Source: Inia geoffrensis
Taxonomy: Eukaryota; Chordata; Mammalia; Artiodactyla; Iniidae
Direction of reading: 5' to 3'
DNA length: 64,000 nucleotides
NCBI GenBank assembly: GCA_036417435.1
Contig: CM070910.1
Location: forward strand, 82,878,784-82,942,783
This document shows positions 46,522 through 57,945 of this stretch, piece after piece (position 1 is the first letter of the stretch; every line of letters starts with the position of its first letter). The translations under genes and the position numbers were made by a program. The notes beneath the pieces were generated by a model, which saw only the letters and a program-made list of their open reading frames with translations, ran no database searches and was not told where the DNA came from.

Positions 46522-48874
46522 GAATGGGGAGGGATTAGGGTACAATTTAGGGTACGACAACGCTTAAGGTTTAGCGTACGTGTGAGGGCACGAGTTAGTG
46601 TTGGTGTCCTGGTTAAGATTAGGGCACGGGTGAGGGTAAGGCTTCGGGTGATGGTCAGGGTTAGGATTCGGGTTAGGGTTAGCTTTAAGGAATGCAGAGG
46701 GATTAGGGTACAGCTTAGGGTATGACAGTGCTTAAGGTTTAGCGTTCGTGTGAGGGCAAGGGTTAGTGTTAGTGTCCTGGTTAAGATTAGGGCACGGGTG
46801 AGGGTAAGGCTTCAGGTGAGGGTCAGGGTTAGGATTCGGGTTAGGGTTAGGGTTAGGGAATGGGGAGGGATTAGGGTACAGTTTAGGGTACGACAACGAT
46901 TAAGGGTTAGCGTACGTGTGAGGGAACAAGTTAGTGTTGGTGTCCTGTTTAAGATTAGGGCACGGGTGAGGGTAAGGTTTCGGGTGATGGTCAGGGATAG
47001 AATTCGGGTTAGGTTTAGTGTTAGGGAATGGCGAGATATTAGGGCACAGTTTAGGGTAGCACAACGCTTAAGGTTTAGCGTACGTGTGAGGTCACTAGTT
47101 AGTGTTAGTGTACTGCTTAATATTAGGGCACGGGTGAGGGTAAGGCCTCGGAAGAGGGTCACGTTAAGGGTTAGGGTTAGGGTTAGGGTTAGGGAATGGG
47201 GATTGATTAGGGTACAGGTTACGGTACGGCAATGGCTTAAGGTTGGCGTACGTTAGAGGGCATGGGTTAGTGTTGATGTACTGGTTAAAATTAGGACACG
47301 GGTGAGGGTAAAGTTTCGGGTGAGTGTCATGGTTAGGTTTCAGGTTAGGGTTAGGGTTAGGGAATGGAGCGGGATTAGCGTACAGGTTAGGGTACCGCTG
47401 CGGTTTAGTGTTAGCGTACGTTTGAGGGCACGAGTTAGTCTTGGTGTCCTGGTTAAGATTAGGGCACGGGTGAGGGTAAGGCTTCGGGTGAGGGTCAGGG
47501 TTAGGATTCGGGTTAGGGTTAGCGTTAGGGAATGGAGAGGGATTAGGGTCCAGGTTAGGGTACGACAATGCTTAAGGGTTAGCGTAAGTGTGAGGGCACG
47601 AGTTAGTGTTGGTGTCCTGGTTAAGATTAGGGCACGGGTGAGGGTAAGGCTTCGGGTGAGGGTCAGGGTTAGGATTCGGGTTAGGGTTAGGGTTAAGGAA
47701 TGCAGAGGGATTAGGGTACAGCTTTGGGTACGACAGTGCTTAAGGGTTAGCGTTCGTGTGAGGGCAAGGGTTAGTGTTAGTGTCCTGGTCAAGATTAGGG
47801 CACGGGTGAGGGTAAGGCTTCAGGTGAGGGTCAGGGTTAGGATTCGGGTTAGGGTTAGGGTTAGGGAATGGGGAGGGATTAGGGTACAGTTTAGGGTACG
47901 ACAACGATTAAGGGTTAGCGTACGTGTGAGGGCACAAGTTAGTGTTGGTGTCCTGGTTAAGATTAGGGCACGGGTGAGGGTAAGGTTTCGGGTGAGGGTC
48001 AGGGATAGAATTCGGGTTAGGGTTAGGGTTAGGGAATGGGGAGATATTAGGGCACAGTTTAGGGTACCACAACGATTAAGGTTTAGCGTACGTGTGAGAT
48101 CACCAGTTAGTGTTAGTGTACTGCTTACGATTAGGCCATGGGTGAGGGTAAGGCCTCGGAAGAGGGTCACGTTAAGGGTTAGGGTTAGGGTTAGGGTTAG
48201 GGAATGGGGATTGATTAGGGTACAGGTTAGGGTACGGCAATGGCTTAGGGTTGGCGTACGTTAGAGGGCATGGGTTAGTGTTGATGTACTGGTTAAAATC
48301 AGGACACGGGTGAGGGTAAAGTATCGGGTGAGTGTCATAGTTAGGTTTCAGGTTAGGGTTAGGGTTAGGGAATGGAGAGGGATTAGGGTACAGGTTTGGG
48401 TACCTCTGCGGTTTAGTGTTAGCGTACGTGTGAGGGCACGAGTTAGTCTTGGTGTCCTGGTTAAGATTAGGACACGGGTGAGGGTAAGGCTTCGGGTGAG
48501 GGTCAGGGTTAGGATTCGGGTTAGGGTTAGGGTTAGGGAATGGAGAGGGATTAGGTTACAGGTTAGGGTACGACAATGCTTAAGGGTTAGTGGAAGTGTG
48601 AGGGCACGAGTTAGTGTTGGTGTACTGGTTAAGACAATGGCACCGATGAGGGTAAGGCCTCCTAAAAGGGTTACGTTCAGGGTTTCGCTTAGGCTTAGGG
48701 TTAGGGAATGGGGAGGGATTAGGGTACAAGATAGGATACGACAATGCTTAAGGTTTAGCGTACGTTTAGAGGGCATGAGTTAGTATTTGTGTACTGGTTA
48801 AGATTAGGGCATTGGTTAGGGTAGGGCATCGGAAGTGGGTCAGGTTTAGGGATGGGGTTAGGGTTAGGGTTAAG
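46522..48874 (+). repeat. 14-monomer block with M7/M1 fusion, 2353 bp, second copy
   Basis: M1 46522, M2 46690, M3 46858, M4 47026, M5 47194, M6 47362, M7/M1 47530, M2 47698, M3 47866, M4 48034, M5 48202, M6 48370, M7 48538, M8 48706 (169 bp). Copies 42826-45178 including the fusion and both single-base length changes. Confidence 0.93.
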
Positions 48875-50218
48875 GAATGGGAAGGGATTAGGGTACAATT
48901 TAGGGTACGATAACGCTTAAGGTTTAGCGTACGTGTGAGGGCACGAGTTAGTGTTGGTGTTCTGGTTAAGATTAGGGCACGGGTGAGGGTAAGGCTTCGG
49001 GTGAGGGTCAGGGTTAGGATTCGGGTAAGGCTTAGGGTTAAGGAATGCAGAGGGATTAGGTTACAGCTTAGGGCACGACAGTGCTTAAGGGTTAGCGTTC
49101 GTGTGACGGCAAGGGTTAGTGTTAGTGTCCTGGTTAAGATTAGGGCACGGGTGAGAGTAAGGCTTCAGGTGAGGGTCAGGGTTAGGATACGGGTTAGGGT
49201 TAGGGTTAGGGAATGGGGAGGGATTAGGGTACAGTTTAGGATACGACAACGATTAAGGGTTAGCGTACGTGTGAGGGCACAAGTTAGTGTTGGTGTCCTG
49301 GTTAAGATTAGGGCACGGGTGAGGGTAAGGTTTCGGGTGAGGGTCAGAGATAGAATTCGGGTTAGGTTTAAGGTTAAGGAATGGGGAGATATTAGGGCAC
49401 AGTTTAGGGTAGCACAACGCTTAAGGTTTAGCGTACGTGTGAGGTCACTAGTTAGTTTTAGTGTACTGCTTACGATTAGGGCACGGGTGAGGGTAAGGCC
49501 TCGGAAGAGCGTCACGTTAAGGGTTAGGGTTAGGGTTAGGGTTAGGGAATGGGGATTGATTAGGGTACAGGTTAGGGTACGGCAATGGCTTAGAGTTGGC
49601 GTACGTTAGAGGGCATGGGTTACTGTTGATGTACTTGTTAAAATTAGGACACGGGTGAGGGTAAAGTTTCGGGTGAGTGTCATGGTTAGGTTTCAGGTTA
49701 GGGTTAGGGTTAGGGAATGGAGAGGGATTAGGGTACAGTTTAGAGTACCGCTGCAGTTTAGTGTTAGCGTACGTTTGAGGGCACGAGTTAGTCTTGGTGT
49801 CCTGGTTAAGATTAGGGCACGGGTGAGGGTAAGGCTTCGGGTGAGGGTCAGGGTTAGGATTCGGGTTAGGGTTAGGGTTAGGGAATGGAGAGGGATTAGG
49901 GTACAGGTTAGGGTACGACAATGCTTAAGGGTTAGCGTAAGTGTGAGGGCACAAGTTAGTGTTGGTGTACTGGTTAAGAAAACGGCACCGATGAGGGTAA
50001 GGCCTCGGAAAAGGGTCACGTTCAGGGTTTCGCTTAGGGTTAGGGTTAGGGAATGGGTAGGGATTAGGGTACAGGATAGGGTACGACAATGCTTAAGGGT
50101 TAGCGTACGTTTGAGGGCATGAGTTAGTGTTTGTGTACTGGTTAAGATTAGGGCATTGGTTAGGGTAGGGCATCGGAGGTGGGTCAGGTTTAGGGATGGG
50201 GTTAGGGTTAGGGTTAAG
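48875..50218 (+). repeat. Complete 8-monomer HOR, 1344 bp
   Basis: M1 48875, M2 49043, M3 49211, M4 49379, M5 49547, M6 49715, M7 49883, M8 50051. Leaves the duplication at 49027, where M1's tail reads GGGTAAGGCTTAGGG, a variant seen again at 52890 and 57089. Confidence 0.93.
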
Positions 50219-51562
50219 GAATGGGGAGGGATTAGGGTACAATTTAGGGTACGACAACGCTTCAGGTTTAGCGTACGTGTGAGGGCACGAGTTAGTGTTG
50301 GTGTCCTGGTTAAGATTAGGGCACGGGTGAGGGTAAGGCTTCGGGTGAGGGTCAGGGTTAGGATTCGGGTTAGGGTTAGGGTTAAGGAATGCCGAGGGAT
50401 TAGGGTACAGCTTAGGGTACGACAGTGCTTAAGGGTTAGCGTTCGTGTGAGGGCAAGGGCTAGTGTGAGTGTCCTGGTTAAGATTAGGGCACGGGTGAGG
50501 GTAAGGCTTCAGGTGAGGGTCAGGGTTAAGATTCTGGTTAGGGTTAGGGTTAGGGAATGGGTAGGGATTAGGCTACAGTTTAGGGTACGACAACAATTAA
50601 GGGTTAGCGTACGTGTGAGGGCACAAGTTAGTGTTGGTGTCCTGGTTAAGATTAGGGCACGGGTGAGGGTAAGGTTTCGGGTCAGGGTCAGGGATAGAAT
50701 TCGGGTTAGGGTTAGGGTTAGGGAATGGGGAGATATTAGGGCACAGTTTAGGGTACCACAATGCTTAAGGTTTAGCGTACGTGTGAGGTCACTAGTTAGT
50801 GTTTTTGTACTGCTTACGATTAGGGCACGGGTGAGGGTAAGGCCTCGGAAGAGGTTCACGTTAAGGGTTAGGGTTAGGGTTAGGGTTAGGGAATGGGGAT
50901 TGATTAGGGTACAGGTTAGGGTACGGCAATGGCTTAGGGTTGGCGTACGTTAGAGGGCATGGGTTAGTGTTGATGTACTTGTTAAAATTAGGACACGGGT
51001 GAGGGTAAAGTTTCGGGTGAGTGTCATGGTTAGGTTCCAGGTTAGGGTCAGGGTTAGGGAATGGAGAGGGATTAGGGTACAGGTGAGGGTACCGCTGAGG
51101 TTTAGTGTTAGCGTACGTTTGAGGGCACGAGTTAGTCTTGGTGTCCTGGTTAAGATTAGGGCACGGGTGAGGGTAAGGCTTCGGGTGAGGGTCAGGGTTA
51201 GGATTCGGGTTAGGGTTAGGGTTAGGGAATGGAGAGGGATAAGGGTACAGGTTAGGGTACGACAATGCTTAAGGGGTAGCGTAAGTGTGAGGGCACAAGT
51301 TAGTGTTGGTGTACTGGTTAAGAAAACGGCACCGATGTGGGTAAGGCCTCGGAAAAGGGTCACATTCAGGGTTTCGCTTAGGGTTAGGGTTAGGGAATGG
51401 GTAGGGATTAGGGTACAGGATAGGGTACGACAATGCTTAAGGGTTAGCGTACGTTTGAGGGCATGAGTTAGTGTTTGTGTACTGGTTAAGATTAGGGCAT
51501 TGATTAGGGTAGGGCATCGGAGGTGGGTCAGGTTTAGGGATGGGGTTAGGGTTAGGGTTAAG
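50219..51562 (+). repeat. Complete 8-monomer HOR, 1344 bp
   Basis: M1 50219, M2 50387 (GAATGCCGAG), M3 50555, M4 50723, M5 50891, M6 51059, M7 51227, M8 51395. GAATGGGTAGGG at the start of M8 is shared with 50051. Confidence 0.93.
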
Positions 51563-52738
51563 GAATGGGGAGGGATTAGGGTACAATTTAGGGTACGACA
51601 ACGCTTAAGGTTTAGCGTACGTGTGAGGGCACGAGTTAGTGTTGGTGTCCTGGTTAAGATTAGGGCACGGGTGAGGGTAAGGCTTCGGGTGAGGGTCAGG
51701 GTTAGGATTCGGGTTAGGTTTAGGGTTAAGGAATGCCGAGGGATTAGGTTACAGCTTAGGGTACGACAGTGCTTAAGGGTTAGCGTTCGTGTGAGGGCAC
51801 AAGTTAGTGTTGGTGTCCTGGTTAAGGTTAGGGCTCGGGTGAGGGTAAGGTTTCGGGTGAGGGTCAGGGATAGAATTCGGGTTAGGGTTAGGGTTAGGGA
51901 ATGTGGAGATATTAGGGCACAGTTTAGGGTACCACAACGATTAAGGTTTAGCGTACGTGTGAGGTCACCAGTTAGTGTTAGTGTACTGCTTACGATTAGG
52001 CCATGGGTGAGGGTAAGGCCTCGGAAGAGGGTCACGTTAAGGGTTAGGGTTAGGGTTAGGGTTAGGGAATGGGGATTGATTAGGGTACAGGTTAGGGTAC
52101 GGCAATGGCTTAGGGTTGGCGTACGTTAGAGGGCATGGGTTAGTGTTGATGTACTGGTTAAAATCAGGACACGGGTGAGGGTAAAGTATCGGGTGAGTGT
52201 CATAGTTAGGTTTCAGGTTAGGGTTAGGGTTAGGGAATGGAGAGGGATTAGGGTACAGGTTAGGGTACCTCTGAAGTTTAGTGTTAGCGTACGTGTGAGG
52301 GCACGAGTTAGTCTTGGTGTCCTGGTTAAGATTAGGACACGGGTGAGGGTAAGGCTTCGGGTGAGGGTCAGGGTTAGGATTCGGGTTAGGGTTAGGGTTA
52401 GGGAATGGAGAGGGATTAGGGTACAGTTTAGGGTACGACAATGCTTAAGGGTTAGCGGAAGTGTGAGGGCACGAGTTAGTGTTGGTGTACTGGTTAAGAC
52501 AATGGCACCGATGAGGGTAAGGCCTCCTAAAAGGGTCACGTTCAGGGTTTCGCTTAGGCTTAGGGTTAGGGAATGGGGAGGGATTAGGGTACAAGATAGG
52601 ATACGACAATGCTTAAGGGTTAGCGTACGTTTGAGGGCATGAGTTAGTGTTTGTGTACTGGTTAAGATTAGGGCATTGGTTAGGGTAGGGCATCGGAAGT
52701 GGGTCAGGTTTAGGGATGGGGTTAGGGTTTGGGTTAAG
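51563..52738 (+). repeat. 7-monomer HOR variant with M2/M3 fusion, 1176 bp
   Basis: M1 51563, M2/M3 51731, M4 51899, M5 52067, M6 52235, M7 52403, M8 52571. From M4 onward it carries the 44.3-kb subfamily marks (GTCACCAG, AAAATCAGGACA, GTAAAGTATCGGG, GTCATAGTTAG). Confidence 0.92.
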
Positions 52739-53746
52739 GAATGGGGAGGGATTAGGGTACAATTTAGGGTACGATAACGCTTAAGGTTTAGCGTACGTGT
52801 GAGGGCACGAGTTAGTGTTGGTGTTCTGGTTAAGATTAGGGCACGGGTGAGGGTAAGGCTTCGGGTGAGGGTCAGTGTTAGGATTCGGGTAAGGCTTAGG
52901 GTTAAGGAATGCAGAGGGATTAGGTTACAGCTTAGGGTACGACAGTGCTTAAGGGTTAGCGTTCGTGTGAGGGCAAGGGTTAGTGTTAGTGTCCTGGTTA
53001 AGATTAGGGCACGGGTGAGGGTAAGGCTTCAGGTGAGGGTCAGGGTTAGGATTCGGGTTAGGGTTAGGGTTAGGGAATGGGGAGGGATTAGGGTACAGTT
53101 TAGGGTAAGACAACGATTAAGGGTTAGCGTACATGTGAGGGCACAAATTAGTGTTGGTGTACTGCTTACGATTAGAGCACGGGTGAGGGTAAGGCCTCGG
53201 AAGAGGGTCACGTTAAGGGTTAGGGTTAGGGTTAGGGTTAGGGAATGGGGATTGATTAGGGTACAGGTTAGGGTACGGCAATGGCTTAGGGTTGGCGTAC
53301 GTTAGAGGGCATGGGTTAGTCTTGATGTACTGGTTAAAATTAGGACACGGGTGATGGTAAAGTTTCGGGTGAGTGTCATGGTTAGGTTTCAGATTAGGGT
53401 TAGGGTTAGGGAATGGAGAGGGATTAGGGTACAGTTTAGGGTACCGCTGCGGTTTAGTGTTAGCGTAAGTGTGAGGGCACGAGTTAGTGTTGGTGTACTG
53501 GTTAAGACAACGGCACCGATGAGGGTAAGGCCTCGGAAAAGGGTCACGTTCAGGTTTTCGCTTAGAGTTAGTGTTAGGGAATGGGGAGGGATTAGGATAC
53601 AGGATAGGGTTCGACAATGCTTAAGGGTTAGCGTACGTTTGAGGGCATGAGTTAGTGTTTGTGTACTGGTTAAGATTAGGGCATTGGTTAGGGTAGGGCA
53701 TCGGAAGTGGGACAGGTTTAGGGATGGGCTTAGGGTTAGGGTTAAG
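52739..53746 (+). repeat. 6-monomer HOR variant with M3/M4 and M6/M7 fusions, 1008 bp
   Basis: M1 52739, M2 52907, M3/M4 53075, M5 53243, M6/M7 53411, M8 53579. M3/M4 switches at GTACTGCTTACG. M6/M7 has CCGCTGCGG followed by GCGTAAGTG. Copied at 56938-57945. Confidence 0.92.
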
Positions 53747-55761
53747 GAATGGGGAGGGATTAGGGTACAATTTAGGGTACGACAACGCTTAAGGTTTAGC
53801 GTACGTGTGAGGGCACGAGTTAGTGTTGGTGTCCTGGTTAAGATTAGGGCATGGGTGAGGGTAAGGCTTCGGGTGAGGGTCAGGGTTAGGATTCGGGTTA
53901 GGGTTAGGGTTAAGGAATGCAGAGGGATTAGGGTACAGCTTAGGGTACGACAGTGCTTAAGGGTTAGCGTTCGTGTGAGGGCAAGGGTTAGTGTCAGTGT
54001 CCTGGTTAAGATTTGGGCACGGGTGAGGGTAAGGCTTCAGGTGAGGGTCAGGGTTAGGATTCGGGTTAGGGTTAGGGTTAGGGAATGGGGAGGGATTAGG
54101 GTACTGTTTAGGGTACGACAACGATTAAGGGTTAGCGTACATGTGAGGGCACAAGTTAGTGTTGGTGTCCTGGTTAAGATTAGGGCACGGGTGAGGGTAA
54201 GGTTTCGGGTGAGGGTCAGGCATAGAATTCGGGTTAGGGTTAGGGTTAGGGAATGGGGAGATATTAGGGCACAGTTTAGGGTACCACAACGCTTAAGGTT
54301 TAGCGTACGTGTGAGGTCACTAGTTAGTGTTAGTGTACTGATTACGATTAGGGCACGGGTGAGTGTAAGGCCTCGGAAGAGGGTCACGTTAAGGGTTAGG
54401 GTTAGGGTTAGGGTTAGGGAATGGGGATTGATTAGGGTACAGGTTAGGGTACGGCAATGGCTTAGGGTTGGCGTACGTTAGATGGCATGGGTTAGTGTTG
54501 ATGTACTGGTTAAAATTAGGACACGGGTGAGGGTAAAGTTTCGGGTGAGTGTCATGGTTAGGTTTCAGGTTAGGGTTAGGGTTAGGGAATGGAGAGGGAT
54601 TCGGGTACAGGTTAGGGTACCGCTGCGGTTTAGTGTTAGCGTACGTGTGAGGGCACGAGTTAGTCTTGGTGTCCTGGTTAAGATTAGGGCACGGGTGAGG
54701 GTAAGGCTTCAGGTGAGGGTCAGGGTTAGGATTCGGGTTAGGGTTAGGGTTAAGGAATGCAGAGGGATTAGGCTACAGCTTAGGGTACGACAGTGCTTTA
54801 GGGTTAGCGTTCGTGTGAGGGCAAGGGTTAGTGTTAGTGTCCTGGTTAAGATTAGGGCACGGGTGAGGGTAAGGCTTCAGGTGAGGGTCAGGGTTAGGAT
54901 TCGGGTTAGGGTTAGGGTTAGGGAATCGGGAGGGATTAGGGTACAGTTTAGGGTACGACAACGATTATGGTTAGCGTACGTGTGAGGGCACAAGTTAGTG
55001 TTGGTGTCCTGGTTAAGATTAGGGCACGGGTGAGGGTAAGGCTTCGGGTGAGGGTCAGGGTTAGGATTCGGGTTAGGGTTAGGGTTAAGGAATGCAGAGG
55101 GATTAGGGTACAGCTTAGGGTACGACAACGATTAAGGGTTAGCGTACGTGTGAGGGCACAAGTTAGTGTTGGTGTCCTGGTTAAGATTAGGGCACAGGTG
55201 AGGGTAAGGTTTCGGGTGAGGGTCAGGGATAGAATTCGGGTTAGGGTTAGGGTTAGGGAATGGGGAGATATTAGGGCACAGTTTAGGGTAGCACAACGCT
55301 TAAGGTTTAGCGTACGTGTGAGGTCACTAGTTAGTGTTAGTGTACTGCTTACGATTAGGGCACGGGTGAGGGTAAGGCCTCGGAAGAAGGTCACGTTAAG
55401 GGTTAGGGTTTGGGTTAGGGTTAGGGAATGGGGATTGATTAGGGTACAGGTTAGGGTACGACAATGCTTAAGGGTTAGCGTAAGTGTGAGGGCACGAGTT
55501 AATGTTGGTGTACTGGTTAAGACAAGGGCACAGATGAGGGTAAGGCCTCGGAAAAGGGTCACGTTCAGGGTTTCGCTTAGGGTTAGGGTTAGGGAATGGG
55601 GAGGGATTAGGGTACAGGATAGGGTACGACAATGCTTAAGGGTTAGCGTACGTTTGAGGGCATGAGTTAGTGTTTGTGTACTGGTTAAGATTAGGGCATT
55701 GGTTAGGGTAGGGCTTCGGAAGTGGGTCAGGTTTAGGGATGGGGTTAGGGTTAGAGTTAAA
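53747..55761 (+). repeat. 12-monomer block with four fused monomers, 2015 bp
   Basis: M1 53747, M2 53915, M3 54083, M4 54251, M5 54419, M6/M1 54587, M2 54755, M3/M1 54923 (167), M2/M3 55090, M4 55258, M5/M7 55426, M8 55594. The M3 core has lost one base (GATTATGGTTAG). The M5/M7 fusion joins the A and B parts of the 52-62 kb mosaic. Confidence 0.9.
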
Positions 55762-56937
55762 GAATGGGGAGGGATTAGGGTACAATTTAGGGTACGACAA
55801 CGCTTAAGGTTTAGCGTACGTGTGAGGGCACGAGTTAGTGTTGGTGTCCTGGTTAAGATTAGGGCACGGGTGAGGGTAAGGCTTCGGGTGAGGGTCAGGG
55901 TTAGGATTCGGGTTAGGGTTAGGGTTAAGGAATGCAGAGGGATTAGGGTACAGCTTAGGGTACGACAACGATTAAGGGTTAGCGTACGTGTGAGGGCACA
56001 AGTTAGTGTTGGTGTCCTGGTTAAGATTAGGGCACGGGTGAGGGTAAGGTTTCGGGTGAGGGTCAGGGATAGAATTCGGGTTAGGGTTAGGGTTAGGGAA
56101 TGGGGAGATATTAGGGCACAGTTTAGAGTACCACAATGCTTAAAGTTTAGCGTACGTGTGAGGTCACTAGTTAGTGTTAGTCTACTGCTTACGATTAGGG
56201 CACGGGTGAGGGTAAGGCCTCTGAAGAGGGTCACGTTAAGGGTTAGGGTTAGGGTTAGGGTTAGGGAATGGGGCGCGCTTAGGGTACAGGATAGGGTACG
56301 GCAATGGCTTAGGGTTGGCGTACGTTAGAGGGCATGGGTTAGTGTTGATGTACTGGTTAAAATCAGGACACGGGTGAGGGTAAAGTATCGGGTGAGTGTC
56401 ATAGTTAGGTTTCAGGTTAGGGTTAGGGTTAGGGAATGGAGAGGGATTAGGGTACAGGTTAGGGTACCTCTGAAGTTTAGTGTTAGCGTACGTGTGAGGG
56501 CACGAGTTAGTCTTGGTGTCCTGGTTAAGATTAGGACACGGGTGAGGGTAAGGCTTCGGGTGAGGGTCAGGGTTAGGATTCGGGTTAGGGTTAGGGTTAG
56601 GGAATGGAGAGGGATTAGGGTACAGTTTAGGGTACGACAATGCTTAAGGGTTAGCGGAAGTGTGAGGGCACGAGTTAGTGTTGGTGTACTGGTTAAGACA
56701 ATGGCACCGATGAGGGTAAGGCCTCCTAAAAGCGTCACGTTCAGGGTTTCGCTTAGGCTTAGGGTTAGGGAATGGGGAGGGATTAGGGTACAAGATAGGA
56801 TACGACAATGCTTAAGGGTTAGCGTACGTTTGAGGGCATGAGTTAGTGTTTGTGTACTGGTTAAGATTAGGGCATTGGTTAGGGTAGGGCATCGGAAGTG
56901 GGTCAGGTTTAGGGATGGGGTTAGGGTTTGGGTTAAG
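55762..56937 (+). repeat. 7-monomer HOR variant with M2/M3 and M8/M5 fusions, 1176 bp
   Basis: M1 55762 (preceded by GAGTTAAAGAATGG), M2/M3 55930, M4 56098, M8/M5 56266, M6 56434, M7 56602, M8 56770. The monomer at 56266 has the unusual GGGGCGCGCTTAGG and ACAGGATA start, then becomes M5 at GGCAATGG. Confidence 0.91.
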
Positions 56938-57945
56938 GAATGGGGAGGGATTAGGGTACAATTTAGGGTACGATAACGCTTAAGGTTTAGCGTACGTGTG
57001 AGGGCACGAGTTAGTGTTGGTGTTCTGGTTAAGATTAGGGCACGGGTGAGGGTAAGGCTTCGGGTGAGGGTCAGTGTTAGGATTCGGGTAAGGCTTAGGG
57101 TTAAGGAATGCAGAGGGATTAGGTTACAGCTTAGGGTACGACAGTGCTTAAGGGTTAGCGTTCGTGTGAGGGCAAGGGTTAGTGTTAGTGTCCTGGTTAA
57201 GATTAGGGCACGGGTGAGGGTAAGGCTTCAGGTGAGGGTCAGGGTTAGGATTCGGGTTAGGGTTAGGGTTAGGGAATGGGGAGGGATTAGGGTACAGTTT
57301 AGGGTAAGACAACGATTAAGGGTTAGCGTACATGTGAGGGCACAAATTAGTGTTGGTGTACTGCTTACGATTAGAGCACGGGTGAGGGTAAGGCCTCGGA
57401 AGAGGGTCACGTTAAGGGTTAGGGTTAGGGTTAGGGTTAGGGAATGGGGATTGATTAGGGTACAGGTTAGGGTACGGCAATGGCTTAGGGTTGGCGTACG
57501 TTAGAGGGCATGGGTTAGTCTTGATGTACTGGTTAAAATTAGGACACGGGTGATGGTAAAGTTTCGGGTGAGTGTCATGGTTAGGTTTCAGATTAGGGTT
57601 AGGGTTAGGGAATGGAGAGGGATTAGGGTACAGTTTAGGGTACCGCTGCGGTTTAGTGTTAGCGTAAGTGTGAGGGCACGAGTTAGTGTTGGTGTACTGG
57701 TTAAGACAACGGCACCGATGAGGGTAAGGCCTCGGAAAAGGGTCACGTTCAGGTTTTCGCTTAGAGTTAGTGTTAGGGAATGGGGAGGGATTAGGATACA
57801 GGATAGGGTTCGACAATGCTTAAGGGTTAGCGTACGTTTGAGGGCATGAGTTAGTGTTTGTGTACTGGTTAAGATTAGGGCATTGGTTAGGTTAGGGCAT
57901 CGGAAGTGGGACAGGTTTAGGGATGGGCTTAGGGTTAGGGTTAAG
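56938..57945 (+). repeat. 6-monomer HOR variant, second copy, 1008 bp
   Basis: M1 56938, M2 57106, M3/M4 57274, M5 57442, M6/M7 57610, M8 57778. Copy of 52739-53746 at offset 4199, with a GTTAGGTTAGGG variant in M8 at 57890. Confidence 0.92.

Larger units (their letters stand above)
41604..49026 (+). repeat. 3696-bp tandem segmental duplication (22 monomers)
   Basis: Positions 41604-45330 match 45300-49026 at offset 3696, which is exactly 22 x 168. I found four mismatches (41828/45524, 42449/46145, 44860/48556, 44976/48672). The match is 31 bp longer than the offset, so the breakpoint cannot be placed more finely than the 3' end of M1. A -1 and a +1 length change inside the unit cancel, keeping the 22-monomer length exact. 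Confidence 0.95.
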
